Assembly (NCBI GenBank): GCA_024275135.1
Contig: JAJRZS010000003.1
Span: 1 to 64,000 of the forward strand
From: Planctomycetota bacterium
GTDB taxonomy: Bacteria; Planctomycetota; UBA1135
Reading direction: 5' to 3'
Length of the DNA stretch: 64,000 bases
Shown here: one piece after another, positions 1 through 12,480 of the stretch
Layout of the letters: each line of letters opens with the position of its first letter
How positions within the stretch are numbered: the first letter of the stretch is position 1
Position numbers and translations under genes: made by a program
The notes under the pieces: generated by a model
What the model saw: only the letters and a program-made list of their open reading frames with translations
Told to the model about the DNA's origin: nothing
The model's database searches: none

Positions 1-2544
<2,544 letters not shown>

Positions 2545-2687
2545 GGCAGGTTTGGGATGCTAAGCCAGGGGGGGGCGAGAGGCCCAAGGGGGGAAACCGA
2601 AGCTAAAGCAAAGTCAGGCTTCTGGCAAGATGAGAAATCCTAAAAACCTTTGCACTTCTGGATTTAGAGAAAAACCCTATCCGAGGA

Positions 2688-3878
2688 TTAGGCGGGATCT
2701 AAAGCGGCGATTCCGGGCAATATTTTGCCCTCCAGCATCTCTAAAAAAGCCCCCCCACCAGTAGATATGTGGGAAATTTTGGACTCGACCTGGTTTTTCT
2801 TGATGGCTGCCACGCTGTCGCCGCCGCCAACCACAGAAAGGCAGGAGGAGGTGGCCAAAACTTGGGCAATGGCCGAAGTACCTTGACTGAAGGCTTCCAT
2901 TTCGAAAACCCCCATCGGGCCATTCCACACCACCGTCGACGCGGATCGCAACTTGTCGGCATAAAGGTCGATAGTTTGGGAGCCAATATCAAGCCCCATC
3001 CAGCCATCGGGCAAGTCTCCGGCGATGACCTGGGTGTTGGCATCCTCGGCAAAGGCGTCGGCCACCAGGTGATCCACCGGCAAGAGAATTTCCACTCCAC
3101 GCTCTTGAGCCGTTGTCATGACTGCTTTGGCCACCTCCAATTTGTCGTTTTCGCAGAGAGAGCTGCCAATGGCAATCCCTTGCGCAGCGAGGAAGGTGTA
3201 GGCCATACCGCCACCAATCAGCACGCAATCCACCTTTTGCAGCAAGCTTTCCAGCACCATTATTTTGTCGGAAACTTTGGCGCCACCAATGACAGCCACC
3301 ACCGGGTGTTTGGGAGTTTCGAAGGCCAGGCGAAAAGCTTCAATTTCTTTTTCCAACAGGCAGCCGGCAACTGCAGGTTTTAGCAGGGAGGGCACCCCAG
3401 CCGTAGAGGCGTGGGCGCGATGGCAAGTGCCAAAAGCGTCTTGCACAAAGACATCGGCAAGTTTGGCCAAGTCGGCGGCGAGCTGAGGATCGTTTTTAGT
3501 TTCGCCGGGATCAAAACGAAGATTCTCCAGCAGCAAGACCTCGCCAGACTTCAATTCCTTGGCAGCGGCCTCCGCTTCTTCCCCGCGGATTGCGGCGACG
3601 GCATGCACAGAAACCGCAGGCAGCAATTTTTGCAGATGTTCCGCCACCGGTTGCATGCGTAACTCTTCCACTACCTGGCCTTTGGGGCGACCAAGATGGG
3701 AGGCCACCACGGCACAGCCACCTGCTTGCAGGATATGTTGCAAGGTGGGGAGGGCGGCGCGGATGCGGGTGTCATCGCCAATAACCCCATCCTTTGTGGG
3801 GACATTGAAATCCACACGCACAAACGCGCGTTTGTGGGCAAAATCGACAGCGGTGAGATTCTTTTTGGCGAGGCTCAT
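2688..3878 (-). CDS. pgk: Phosphoglycerate kinase
   Basis: It transfers phosphate from 1,3-bisphosphoglycerate to ADP in glycolysis and runs in reverse in gluconeogenesis. From the ATG at 3878 the product is 396 residues, the usual bacterial length. Clear PGK motifs are VRVDFNVP near the start, SHLGRPKG, LLLENLRFDPGE, GGAKVSDKI, the Gly-rich VVGGGDSVAAIKK and ISTGGGAFLEMLEG at the C-terminus. An in-frame upstream start at 3908 would add ten residues not typical of the family, so 3878 is preferred. It lies 44 nt downstream of the GAPDH gene on the same strand, a common gap-pgk operon. Confidence 0.97.
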   Translation of the reverse strand: MSLAKKNLTAVDFAHKRAFVRVDFNVPTKDGVIGDDTRIRAALPTLQHILQAGGCAVVASHLGRPKGQVVEELRMQPVAEHLQKLLPAVSVHAVAAIRGEEAEAAAKELKSGEVLLLENLRFDPGETKNDPQLAADLAKLADVFVQDAFGTCHRAHASTAGVPSLLKPAVAGCLLEKEIEAFRLAFETPKHPVVAVIGGAKVSDKIMVLESLLQKVDCVLIGGGMAYTFLAAQGIAIGSSLCENDKLEVAKAVMTTAQERGVEILLPVDHLVADAFAEDANTQVIAGDLPDGWMGLDIGSQTIDLYADKLRSASTVVWNGPMGVFEMEAFSQGTSAIAQVLATSSCLSVVGGGDSVAAIKKNQVESKISHISTGGGAFLEMLEGKILPGIAALDPA

Positions 3879-3922
3879 GAGAAAAAGGAGTGCGGGGGTT
3901 GCCCGCACTCCCGGCGATGGGT

Positions 3923-4930
3923 TTAGAGGTTATGCGACTTGAAGATGAGGTCGCAGACACGATTGGAATAACCCCATTCGTTGTCGTACCACGACACCAC
4001 TTTCACCATGTTGTTGTCGAGCACCATGGTGGAGATGGCATCGAAAACCGAGCTATGAGGGTTGCGCAAGACGTCGGAGGAAACCATCGGATCCTCTGTG
4101 TACTGCAAAATGCCTTGCATCGGGCCATCCGCAGCCGCTTTTACCGCGGCGTTGATGTCTTCGATGGTGACCGAAGCCTTCTCCACTTCGCAGACCAGGT
4201 CGACGACGGAACCGGCAGGAACAGGAACACGCATGGACATGCCGTCCAGTTTGCCATTCAGCTCTGGCAACACCTTGCCAACGGCGCGAGCGGCACCGGT
4301 GGACGTGGGAATGATGTTGGAAGCTGCCCCGCGGGCACGACGCAAATCCTTGTGCGGAAGGTCGAGGATGCGCTGGTCGTTGGTGTAGGCGTGAATGGTG
4401 TTCATCAAACCACGCTTGATGCCAAAGGCTTGATGCAAGACTTTGGCCAGCGGCGCCAGGCAGTTGGTGGTGCAACTGGCGTTCGACAAAATCTTTTGCT
4501 CGGCAGTGAGGGTTTCATCATTGACACCCAACACCACCATGTTGTCGATTTCATCGGCGGGGGGAACCGTAAGCAAGACTTTCTTGGCTCCGGCTTCCAC
4601 ATGCATCATGCATTGCTCCCGCTTGCGGAAAATGCCTGTGGACTCGACCACGAAGTCGATGTTCATTTCGGCCCACGGCAAATCGGCAGGATTGCGTTCA
4701 GCGAGAATGCGCACGCGTTTGCCGTCGACCACGATGGCGTCGTCTTCAACCTCGACTTGGCCGTCGAAACGGCCGCCGACGGTGTCGTATTTAAGCAGGT
4801 GAGCAAGAGTTTTGGCGTCAGTTAGATCGTTCAGCGCGACAATTTCGAAGTCGGCACTGCGAGCGTGCATGATGCGGAAGACATTGCGGCCGATGCGGCC
4901 GAACCCGTTAATGGCAATGCGAATGGCCAT
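3923..4930 (-). CDS. gap: Type I glyceraldehyde-3-phosphate dehydrogenase
   Basis: It oxidises glyceraldehyde-3-phosphate with phosphate and NAD(P) to 1,3-bisphosphoglycerate in the cytosol. The 335-residue protein starts [14 protein letters not shown], the Rossmann nucleotide site. The catalytic cysteine is in [15 protein letters not shown], and the conserved [11 protein letters not shown] lies near the C-terminus. It is the first gene of the gap-pgk pair. The 95-nt space to the divergent tilS start must hold promoters for both directions, but I could not pick a convincing -35/-10 pair. Confidence 0.97.
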   Translation of the reverse strand: MAIRIAINGFGRIGRNVFRIMHARSADFEIVALNDLTDAKTLAHLLKYDTVGGRFDGQVEVEDDAIVVDGKRVRILAERNPADLPWAEMNIDFVVESTGIFRKREQCMMHVEAGAKKVLLTVPPADEIDNMVVLGVNDETLTAEQKILSNASCTTNCLAPLAKVLHQAFGIKRGLMNTIHAYTNDQRILDLPHKDLRRARGAASNIIPTSTGAARAVGKVLPELNGKLDGMSMRVPVPAGSVVDLVCEVEKASVTIEDINAAVKAAADGPMQGILQYTEDPMVSSDVLRNPHSSVFDAISTMVLDNNMVKVVSWYDNEWGYSNRVCDLIFKSHNL

Positions 4931-5025
4931 GGTTTTATTTGGAGGAAAGGGATTGGCGGGGGCGGCTTGGAAAAAACCCTGGAAGGGGGGTATCCCATAG
5001 CCGTGGAAGCAGGGATTCTAGTGCC

Positions 5026-5964
5026 ATGCTTGCCTCTGCGGCAGACCGAATTCACAGCTTCGCTCCGTGGCCGGAGGGAGAGCCCGTGGTTTTGGCCTGC
5101 TCCGGCGGTGCCGACTCCACTTTTTTGGCTTTGGCTTGGCAATTTGCAGTGGAGCACCTACCACCCAAGGCCAGGGCTCTGCCTCCAGCCCAGGTGGTGG
5201 TGGTGGATCATGGTCAGCAGGCTCAATCGGCGGCGGCAGCAGCGCAAGCTTCTCAGCTGTATAAAAAAATGGGATTCGAGGTTGAAGTGCGGAGGGCCAA
5301 GCTGAGTACTGGGGCCAACGAGTCGCAGTTGCGCCAGGCACGCTACCAGGTCTTGCTGCAAGCCGCCGCCGACCATCGAGCCAAACACATTTTGCTGGCC
5401 CACCATGCCGACGACCAAGCGGAAACATTGCTCCTACGCATTTTTCGCGGTACCGGTCTGGTTGGCTTGGCCGGCATGGCCGCGCGACGTCCACTGGCTG
5501 AGGGAGTAGAGTTGTTGCGCCCACTTCTGGGATTGCGGGCGGCAGCGATACGGCAAGAGCTGCGTCAACATGGACAAAGCTGGCTGGAAGATCCCAGCAA
5601 CACCGACCCCAACTACGCTCGCCGCAATTTTCTTCGCCAACTGTGGCCGCAGTTGGAGGAGTTGGCTTCCGCTCCTGTAACCAGCGCCATGTTGCGCTTG
5701 CAACAAGAGGCCGCTTTGTGGCAGCAGGCTTGTACGGAACTTTTAGCCAAAGACCAGCCTTTTCAGGAAATGCCTTCCTTTTTGCGCCATGCGGTGATTC
5801 GAGAACATTTACAGATGTTGGGGGAAACCGTGTCGCCGGCCCGGCTACGGGATTTGGAGCAAAGTTTGTTGCGGCGCCAACGCGCAGGCATCAACGCTTT
5901 ACACGCACTCATCGTGCATGGTGGACGATTGGAGTTGGAGCAAATGGCAGAAGGGGAGGCCTAG
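5026..5964 (+). CDS. tilS: tRNA(Ile)-lysidine synthase
   Basis: It modifies C34 of tRNA-Ile(CAU) to lysidine using ATP and lysine, changing codon reading to AUA. The PP-loop SGGADST lies near residue 30 from the ATG at 5026, and the family motif around DPSNTDPNYARRNFLR is present. The 312-residue length fits short TilS proteins. An in-frame start at 4939 would add 29 low-complexity residues ahead of the fold and overlap the region upstream of gap, so it is rejected. The stop codon TAG shares four bases (CTAG, 5961-5964) with the stop of the convergent metallopeptidase gene. Confidence 0.92.
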   Translation: MLASAADRIHSFAPWPEGEPVVLACSGGADSTFLALAWQFAVEHLPPKARALPPAQVVVVDHGQQAQSAAAAAQASQLYKKMGFEVEVRRAKLSTGANESQLRQARYQVLLQAAADHRAKHILLAHHADDQAETLLLRIFRGTGLVGLAGMAARRPLAEGVELLRPLLGLRAAAIRQELRQHGQSWLEDPSNTDPNYARRNFLRQLWPQLEELASAPVTSAMLRLQQEAALWQQACTELLAKDQPFQEMPSFLRHAVIREHLQMLGETVSPARLRDLEQSLLRRQRAGINALHALIVHGGRLELEQMAEGEA

Positions 5965-8608
5965 TCCTCGTCTGCCACCGACACCGGCCAAAATGCGGTA
6001 CTAGGACGCACCTGGAAATTGGAGAATAAAGCCGCGGTGCCGTCGCCGGTGGTGATGCCGAAGCCACCCGTGAGGCGGCGCGTATTGAATTCTTCTGGCA
6101 ACTCGATGGGCTCTTCGTCATTAATGGTGATTTTTCCCTTGCCGTCTTCGTTGACATCCAAACGAAAGCGGATTTTGTCGACTCGATCCCAACGCAAGCC
6201 ACCCACTGTGTTGGGTACCAAACTGGCCTGGCCCTCCTGAGAGTTGACGGCGTAAGTTACGGTTTTCAGCAAAATTGCATCGTCGATATCGTTGTACTTG
6301 GCAAAGACCAGATAGATTTGCGCTCGTCCGGAGCGATCAATGCCGAGCATAATGACCGCGGCTTCTCCATCAAGCTGAATCTCCCCGCGCATGGAATAGG
6401 GAGGAGTGAGGAACTGCAGGTTGCTGACGGTGGTGGTTTCGATTCCAGGTGCGGCCCAACCTTCGGGGTTGAAAATCAACACACCATCCTCTTCGTATAG
6501 AACGACGTCAACCAAGGAGCCAGAATCGGTGGTGGCCTTGCGGTTTGCCTCTGAGCCAAGGTTGTAGGCTGCTTGCCAAACGCGCATGTCTTGCCCTGCC
6601 AAATCAGCCATCTCTTTGGATTGCGCAATGAGGTCGGGGATTTGCATTTGGAAGGCTTGCATGGCGTGGGTTGCGTACAAGGTGGCGAGCACCGGATGAC
6701 CATCTTCCAAGGCTCCTTCCATATCTTTGCGTGTTGCTGCCAAGGCCACTTTGGTGGGCTCGATGTAGTTTTTTAGGATTTCTTTACCACCATGACTTGC
6801 AATCCATTCCTCGGCTTCCTTAGTGGCAATCTCATCTCCAGCTTGCCAAACGCTTTCCCAATGCTTCACCATCCAATACATGGCGTCGCCTTTCAGGCCT
6901 TCTCCTTCGTTCGCCATCGCTAGCAATTGGTAGGTGTCCGCATCATTAGGCCGTTTCTCGTCGGCCATTTCCGCCGAAGTGCGCGCTCGTTCGTAGTCTT
7001 CGGCTAATAAATAGCCACGGCAACGGGCTTGGAGCACATCGGCAAACTCAGGGCCAGAGAGCATTTCCCCGTACAAGCTGTTGGTAAAGCGACGCCAACG
7101 ATCTTCAAAGGCATCCCAGTTCGGCACATCGGGATCGCCAATGTCTTCCACGAAAATCTTCTTCGCGATTTCCAAGGGGTAGTACTGATCGTTGTGCTTG
7201 TTGCCTTCTTTGGCGAAGAAGTTGATGTAATCCAAGTAGGCTTGACGGTAAACCAAACGTCCTGCTTTGCGTGTTTCTTTGTATTCCGAGGGAATGCCCT
7301 GGCCCGGAGTGATCGGTGGGGCATAAACACGGCGGTCGCCTTCTTCATAATTCAAAAGGAAATAGACGAAGGCCCAACCATAGGGATAAAACTCTCCCTC
7401 ATAACTCAGCATATGGTTTTTGTCGGGGCCAGTGTTGCGCACATGCGCCACTAACTCCTCTAAGGTGTGGCGGCGGCTGGAATGTTCTAAAGCCCACCAA
7501 CTACGCAAGCGATGCTCGGCCACATTGTTTTTCAAAATGGTGCCGTCGGCCTTGATTACGCAGCCCTCGAAGTAGGAAGCTGCGCCTTCTTCCAGCCAAG
7601 CTGGGGTGTAGTAGCCACGCTTCACACTTTTATCCATAATCAAAGACATGAATTGGTGGCTGGCTTCGTGGAATAGTGTGTTCCATAAATCTGCTCGCGT
7701 TTGGTTTGGATCTCCCATCGAACGGTCGTAGGCATTGACCGTTCGCCTAGCATTGACCCAAAACCACCAATGGCTTCGCTTTGAATGGGGTTACCGGTGA
7801 GTTCTTGGGTGAAGCGGTCGAAGTCGGATCGTTTGCGATGCACCACCAAGCGTGCTCGCGGAGGCTTTTTCTTGTAGTCGTAAACCTTGCGATAGAACTC
7901 ATTCATCTCATCCATAATGGCGGCCAAGGTTTCGTAAAACTCATAATCCATGGTGGTTTCAATGTCGTAATACTTGGTTTTCTTCGTCCAAGCATTCTCC
8001 CAAACCGAGTGCTTCGCATTGTTTTTGGCCAACCACTTGGCGCTTTTCCTCTTGACCTTGTCGGATACAAAGGCACCGCCAGACAATTCCGCCCCCGCCT
8101 TGTCCGCCAGTTTGTCGTACATCTTTTGCAAACGGCGATCTTGCGGATTCAAATCCAGCAGTTTGTTCATCAAATGCCCGGCTAGTCGATATTGCTTTTT
8201 GCTGGTGGCACTTTTGATTGCTTTTTCAACCGATTTGCTCCAGCTGCCAAGGGTGGCTGTATCGGCATTCCAGTTTTCATAAAGCTCGGTCATCTTCGGT
8301 TCGAAAACCGAAAGACCCTCTTTATTGCCAGAGGCGGAGAAACTCCAGCTGAGCCATTTGCCCCAACGCAACATGGCCTCGACATCCGGCTCCGCCTGAG
8401 CGCGGGCGATATCGAACATCAACACATAGCCTTCAGTGTTGTAGGGGTTTTTCGACAGCTCCTGCAGAGTGGCTGCCGTGGCCTCTTCCAACTTGCCTGC
8501 CGCGAGCAGCTGTTGGGCTTCTTCAAAGGAGGAGGCTTGGCACGCTTCCGCCTCTGGGGCGAAGAAAGTCAGTGCAAAAAGGAGACCAAGGAGAGGTGTT
8601 TTCAGCAT
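5961..8608 (-). CDS. Secreted HExxH metallopeptidase-like protein, frameshifted near 7760
   Basis: Two minus-strand frames make one gene. The first (8608 to about 7764) gives a signal peptide (LLGLLFALTFFAPEAEA) and a TPR-like helical region of about 280 residues. The second (about 7759 to 5961) continues with VNAYDRSMGDPNQTR and the zinc motif HEASH (about 7670-7656), followed by WLEEGAASYFEG, the glutamate-bearing second motif of gluzincins. The rest is helical repeats and a C-terminal region with beta-sandwich-like character. The frames meet at plus-strand AAAA (7760-7763). One added base gives a continuous protein of about 880 residues reading IGGFWVNARRTVNAYDRS. It resembles the DUF1570/peptidase-MA type of proteins common in Planctomycetota; substrate unknown. 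A TTG at 8614 is an alternative start. Confidence 0.8.
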
Positions 8609-8650
8609 GGGCAAACGAAGCCCTAGTCTACTGAACTTGTCTCCACTCGC

Positions 8651-9658
8651 CTAGCGCGCGCTCGCTTCTTCCACCTGCAAGGCAGGCTCAATTAAGGTTG
8701 GGGTGAGAATATGCTCGTAGCCGATTTCCTCTAACCAATCGTGAATGGTGTCGAGAGGCACGGCTAGCCCCATATGCGTAATCACTTGGGGGCGATAATT
8801 GCCGTGGGTGTAAATCTTCGAGAAAATCCCGACCAACTCATGAGACTCTTCCAAGAAAACGCCGCCTCCCGAATTGCCGAAGTAAGCGGGGGAGGACACC
8901 ATCCAGTAGGGTTGCTGATCCACTTCCCAATCATTGCGCGTGATTTCCCCATGGGTGGCTTGCGCATTCGTGCCTAAGGGGCAGCCCACTGTGTAGATGG
9001 GGGTGAAGGCTTGCACTTTTTGTTTGCGCTCTCGCGGCGCCAAATTCGCTATAGGTCCCAAATCCAAATCAGTGTCTATGCGCAACAGGGCCAAGTCGGC
9101 GGCGATATTTTCTGCCAGCATATACCCGGAAAGAGTGTAGGAGTCCCCTTCCATGGGGTCGAAAATGCTGTCGAAGGGCACAGTATGCGAATCCAGGGTA
9201 TCGTCAGTGGCGACAATATCGCGTAAGACGTGATAACAGCTAAGAGCCAGATAGTAGGATCCTTTGTCGTCTTTGCCATGGTGGACCAAAACCGCGCTGC
9301 CGACGGCGTCTTCCCCGCTCACTTGAAATACTGGACCCAAAATATCGTGGCGCAACCTGGCGCGTTGCGCTTGAGGAGTCAAACTGGCCGCATGCACGCG
9401 TTGTTCCTCGAGTCGGGTGGCTTGCTGTTGCAGTCGTTCGCCATGCTCGGCTAAAAGTCTTTGGTCGCCGAGCAAACTGATTTGAAGTTTTTCTTGCAGG
9501 TTGTTGAGGCGTTGCAATTCCACCTCGAGTTGCTGCAAATGCTGATCCCTTTGTTCGGCGCCTTGGCTGAAACTAGCGATTTTGGGCATACCCACCAGGG
9601 CAGCCGCGGCAACGACTGCCCCGAGGGCATAAAAAGAAGGGTTGCGGAACCAACGCAC
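8651..9658 (-). CDS. Membrane-anchored trypsin-like serine protease
   Basis: The 335-residue protein (GTG start) has an N-terminal transmembrane helix (residues about 8-25), then a 65-residue Gln/Leu-rich coiled coil, then a chymotrypsin-fold protease. Catalytic residues are visible: His in SCYHVLRD, Asp in ADLALLRID and Ser in GNSGGGVF. No PDZ domain follows, unlike DegP/DegS, and the protein ends about 50 residues after the last protease strand. It probably acts in the periplasm as a quality-control or signalling protease. It is 42 nt upstream of the frameshifted metallopeptidase gene on the same strand. Confidence 0.85.
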   Translation of the reverse strand: MRWFRNPSFYALGAVVAAAALVGMPKIASFSQGAEQRDQHLQQLEVELQRLNNLQEKLQISLLGDQRLLAEHGERLQQQATRLEEQRVHAASLTPQAQRARLRHDILGPVFQVSGEDAVGSAVLVHHGKDDKGSYYLALSCYHVLRDIVATDDTLDSHTVPFDSIFDPMEGDSYTLSGYMLAENIAADLALLRIDTDLDLGPIANLAPRERKQKVQAFTPIYTVGCPLGTNAQATHGEITRNDWEVDQQPYWMVSSPAYFGNSGGGVFLEESHELVGIFSKIYTHGNYRPQVITHMGLAVPLDTIHDWLEEIGYEHILTPTLIEPALQVEEASAR

Positions 9659-9751
9659 ATTTTTCTATCGGCCAATTGCAGAATCCTATTGAATTCGGCA
9701 GCGCACCCAGGCTCTAAGCGCAGCTAGAATAGGCCCTTTGGAGGTCGCATT

Positions 9752-10990
9752 TTGACTTACGCAACGGTTGAACAAGCCCTAAAGGAGATGGCCGCAGGCC
9801 GCATGATCATCCTCGTCGACGATCCGCGTCGGGAAAACGAGGGGGATTTGGTGATGGCTGCCGAGGCCATCACCCCGGAAGCCATCAATTTCATGCGCAA
9901 AGAGGGGGGGGGGCTGATATGCCTGGCGCTCGAGGGGGCCTTGTGCGAGCAGCTGGACTTGCGGCCCCAGGTGGCAGAAAACACCTCCAGCATGGGAACC
10001 GCCTTTTTGGAGTCGATCGAGGCTCGCGTAGGCGTCACCACGGGCATATCCGCTCACGATCGGGCCACCACCATTCTCGCGGCGGTGGCGGATGGGGCCA
10101 AACCCTCCGATTTGGCGCGTCCAGGGCATGTTTTCCCCCTTAGGGCCAAGCGCGGTGGGGTCTTGATTCGGCCTGGGCAAACCGAAGGCTCGGTGGACCT
10201 AGCCCGGATGGCTGGTTGCAAGGCCGCGGGTGTCATCTGTGAAATCATGAATGAGGACGGCACCATGGCGCGCATGCCCGAATTGGAGCAGTTCTCGGCC
10301 AAGCACCATATTCCTATTCTCACCATTGAAGACCTCATCGAATATCGTCGTCGGCGCGAGAAGTTGGTGGAGCGGCGGGTGAGCGGGGTGCATATGCCTA
10401 CCCGCTTTGGTGATTTCCGCATGCATTTGTATGGCTCGCTCACCGATGGCAAAGAGCATTTCGCTCTTACCTATAACTGGCCACCCACGCCAGAGGATGG
10501 GGCGCCATTCCCGCGAATGGAAGAGGCGGTAACCGTCCGCGTCCATTCCGAATGCCTAACTGGTGATTTGCTCGGCAGTTTGCGTTGCGACTGTGGACCT
10601 CAGTTGCATGCCGCTTTAGAGGCCATTGTGGCCGCTGGGCAAGGCGTCCTCCTCTATGTGCGGCAAGAGGGGCGCGGCATTGGCCTGGAAAACAAGTTGC
10701 GGGCCTATCAACTGCAGGAGCAGGGCTTGGACACCGTCGAAGCTAACGAAAAGCTGGGTTATCCCGCTGACATGCGGGATTACGGCATGGGAGCGCAAAT
10801 CCTCCATGATTTGGGGGTGCGAAAAATGCGGCTTTTGACCAATAATCCCAAGAAATTGGCTGGATTGAAGGGTTATGGCCTGGAGATTGTGGAGCAAGTA
10901 CCCATCCAAATGCCAAGTCAGAAGCACAACGAGGCCTATTTGCGCACCAAGCGAGACAAGATGGGCCACTTGTTCCCGCCTGCCTCCTAA
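9752..10990 (+). CDS. ribBA: Bifunctional 3,4-dihydroxy-2-butanone 4-phosphate synthase / GTP cyclohydrolase II
   Basis: The fused enzyme supplies both precursors of riboflavin. The N-terminal RibB half shows DDPRRENEGDLVMAAE, the acid loop binding ribulose 5-phosphate. The C-terminal RibA half shows the zinc cysteines in HSECLTGDLLGSLRCDCG and RQEGRGIGL. At 412 residues it has the usual RibBA length. The start is TTG at 9752, supported by GGAGG at 9740-9744 seven bases upstream. No FMN riboswitch is evident in the 93 nt upstream, and no other rib genes are in the window. Confidence 0.96.
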   Translation: MTYATVEQALKEMAAGRMIILVDDPRRENEGDLVMAAEAITPEAINFMRKEGGGLICLALEGALCEQLDLRPQVAENTSSMGTAFLESIEARVGVTTGISAHDRATTILAAVADGAKPSDLARPGHVFPLRAKRGGVLIRPGQTEGSVDLARMAGCKAAGVICEIMNEDGTMARMPELEQFSAKHHIPILTIEDLIEYRRRREKLVERRVSGVHMPTRFGDFRMHLYGSLTDGKEHFALTYNWPPTPEDGAPFPRMEEAVTVRVHSECLTGDLLGSLRCDCGPQLHAALEAIVAAGQGVLLYVRQEGRGIGLENKLRAYQLQEQGLDTVEANEKLGYPADMRDYGMGAQILHDLGVRKMRLLTNNPKKLAGLKGYGLEIVEQVPIQMPSQKHNEAYLRTKRDKMGHLFPPAS

Positions 10991-11006
10991 TTGGCCCATC
11001 TTTCTT
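10960..11006 (+). terminator. Possible rho-independent terminator of ribBA
   Basis: GATGGGCCA at 10960-10968 and TGGCCCATC at 10992-11000 are perfect complements, 9 bp. They are followed by TTTCTT. The loop of 23 nt is long and contains the ribBA stop codon, so the call is moderate. Confidence 0.45.
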
Positions 11007-11059
11007 GCTAGGCTAGGGAAGAAAGGTGCCCGACCTGGCGTCTAAAGGGCATCGTGGCC

Positions 11060-11632
11060 ATGTCTTCGCCTCAACCACCCCCGCATTCCTCGCCTACGCA
11101 AGGTGCGCCCCCGCAATTGGAGCAGCTGTTCCATAGCTATGGGGCCAAAATTTATGGTTTGGCCCTGCGCTGTGGGCTCGCACCCAAAGATGCAGAAGAC
11201 GGGGTGCAGGAGGTCTTTTTGAAGGTGCAACGGCGCCTTGGCACTTTCCGCGGCGAAGCAGCCCTTTCCACTTGGCTCTATCAGGTTGCACTCAACACCT
11301 TGCGCGATCACCGGCGGCGGGTGGTTCGCCAAACGCGGGCGACGGAAATGAGCACTCTTTCGCCGCAAGCTGCGGATCCACATTTTGTAGCCCCAGGGCA
11401 GTCCCCGGTAGAGCAGGCCTCGGTGGAGGAGCGGCGGCAAATCGTGCGTTTGGCTTTGGATCGCTTGCCGCATAAATTCCGCGAAGTGTTGATCTTGCGG
11501 GAGTTGCAAGGCTTGAGTTATCGCGATGTTGCGCGCATTCTGCAAATCCGGCAGGGCACCGTGGAGTCGCGGATTTATCGGGCGCGTGAGCGCATGGCCA
11601 AAGAGTTGAAGAAATTGGGGGTAGAAGGATGA
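11060..11632 (+). CDS. ECF-type RNA polymerase sigma factor
   Basis: It directs RNA polymerase to a small regulon. The region-2 part spans LEQLFHSYGAKIYGLALR through DAEDGVQEVFLKV and FRGEAALSTWLYQVALN. Region 4 is the helix-turn-helix LPHKFREVLILRELQGLSYRDVARIL ... GTVESRIYRARERM. The length (about 190 residues) is typical. ATG at 11060 or GTG at 11054 can both start it; an AAAGGG stands upstream. The last four bases overlap the next gene, an anti-sigma-like protein, which points to coupled translation and to this pair being a regulatory unit for the envelope genes behind it. Confidence 0.93.
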   Translation: MSSPQPPPHSSPTQGAPPQLEQLFHSYGAKIYGLALRCGLAPKDAEDGVQEVFLKVQRRLGTFRGEAALSTWLYQVALNTLRDHRRRVVRQTRATEMSTLSPQAADPHFVAPGQSPVEQASVEERRQIVRLALDRLPHKFREVLILRELQGLSYRDVARILQIRQGTVESRIYRARERMAKELKKLGVEG

Positions 11633-12072
11633 AGAAATCCAAAGGAAATCATCCGCATTGGGAGCGCCGCCTCAGCGCTTGGTTTGATGGGGAATGCTCG
11701 GATCTCGATGCTGCAGAGGTGCGTGCTCATTTGCTGGATTCCCCCCAGTCTCGGGCCAAACTTCAAGAATGGCGTCGTCTACGCGAAGATTTGTCTTTGC
11801 TGCAGCCGGCTGCGGCCGGTGAGGAGCAACTTGAAAGGATGCGGTTGCGTTTTGAAGACGGTTTGGCCGAGGAGGTGTTTCAAGTGTCTCGCGCCCTTCG
11901 CCAGTGGAATCTGGCGGCGGCCATCCTCTTGGTGCTGGGGTTGGGTTTTTGGTTTCGCACCCATTATTGGGCGTCGAGTTCCCACCAGGCTTATGCCAGC
12001 GAGCCCAGCGAAGTCGACATGGCCATCCAAGAATTATTAAGCCGTCCTACTGGACGTTTGGAGCAAGATTGA
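11629..12072 (+). CDS. Membrane anti-sigma-like protein without the zinc motif
   Basis: This 147-residue protein overlaps the sigma gene by ATGA. Residues about 1-80 form a helical cytosolic part with SAWFDGECSDLDAAEVRAHL, which resembles the start of zinc-binding anti-sigma domains. It has a single Cys there and lacks the His-x3-Cys-x2-Cys site. One transmembrane helix follows (LAAAILLVLGLGFWF, about residues 94-112), then a short outside tail. Position and topology suggest it holds the sigma factor inactive until an envelope signal. Function is inferred from context. Confidence 0.75.
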   Translation: MKKSKGNHPHWERRLSAWFDGECSDLDAAEVRAHLLDSPQSRAKLQEWRRLREDLSLLQPAAAGEEQLERMRLRFEDGLAEEVFQVSRALRQWNLAAAILLVLGLGFWFRTHYWASSSHQAYASEPSEVDMAIQELLSRPTGRLEQD

Positions 12073-12461
12073 TGCTTGCACCTTGGCGTCGGATTGCGCT
12101 GCCCGCCTTGCTCACCTTTGTTGCTGGGTTTTTGGTGGGGCAGGCCTTGCCCCAAGCCGGCACTCGGGCCGGGCTCGAAGAGTTGCCGCAAGATTTGCAA
12201 GCCTATGCGGAGGCGATGGTGCAAAGTTTGCATTTGCAGCCCGAGCAGGCGAAGGATTTGCGAGTTTTACTGTTTCACTACCAGCGCCAGCGTCGCCAAT
12301 TGTGGCAACGACAGCTGGCCAACGCCGACCAGGAATGGGTGGATTTAGACCAGCAATTCGAGTCGCTGCTTGCCTATCGCGTGCTCACTCCCGAGCAGCG
12401 TCTAGCGGCAAAAACACTTCGTCAAGCCAAGACAGTGGTTCCCACCGCTGCTCCCCGTTAA
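12072..12461 (+). CDS. Small membrane-anchored helical protein, CpxP/heavy-metal-sensor-like
   Basis: The 129-residue protein starts at an ATG overlapping the previous stop by one base. An N-terminal membrane segment (ALPALLTFVAGFLVGQAL) precedes an all-helical, Gln/Leu/Arg-rich part with LHLQPEQAKDLRVLLFHYQRQRR and VLTPEQRLAAKTLRQ. This double pattern is reminiscent of the LTxxQ repeats of Spy/CpxP-type periplasmic proteins, which often adjust ECF or two-component signalling. The similarity is by eye and weak. As third gene in the sigma operon, it could be the stress-sensing partner. Confidence 0.6.
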   Translation: MLAPWRRIALPALLTFVAGFLVGQALPQAGTRAGLEELPQDLQAYAEAMVQSLHLQPEQAKDLRVLLFHYQRQRRQLWQRQLANADQEWVDLDQQFESLLAYRVLTPEQRLAAKTLRQAKTVVPTAAPR

Positions 12462-12480
12462 CCTGATAGCCTAAGCGCAC

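Noticed and set aside
3890-4825. Plus-strand 311-codon open frame opposite gap
   Set aside because: Shadow of the GAPDH gene; no domain, His-rich antisense composition.
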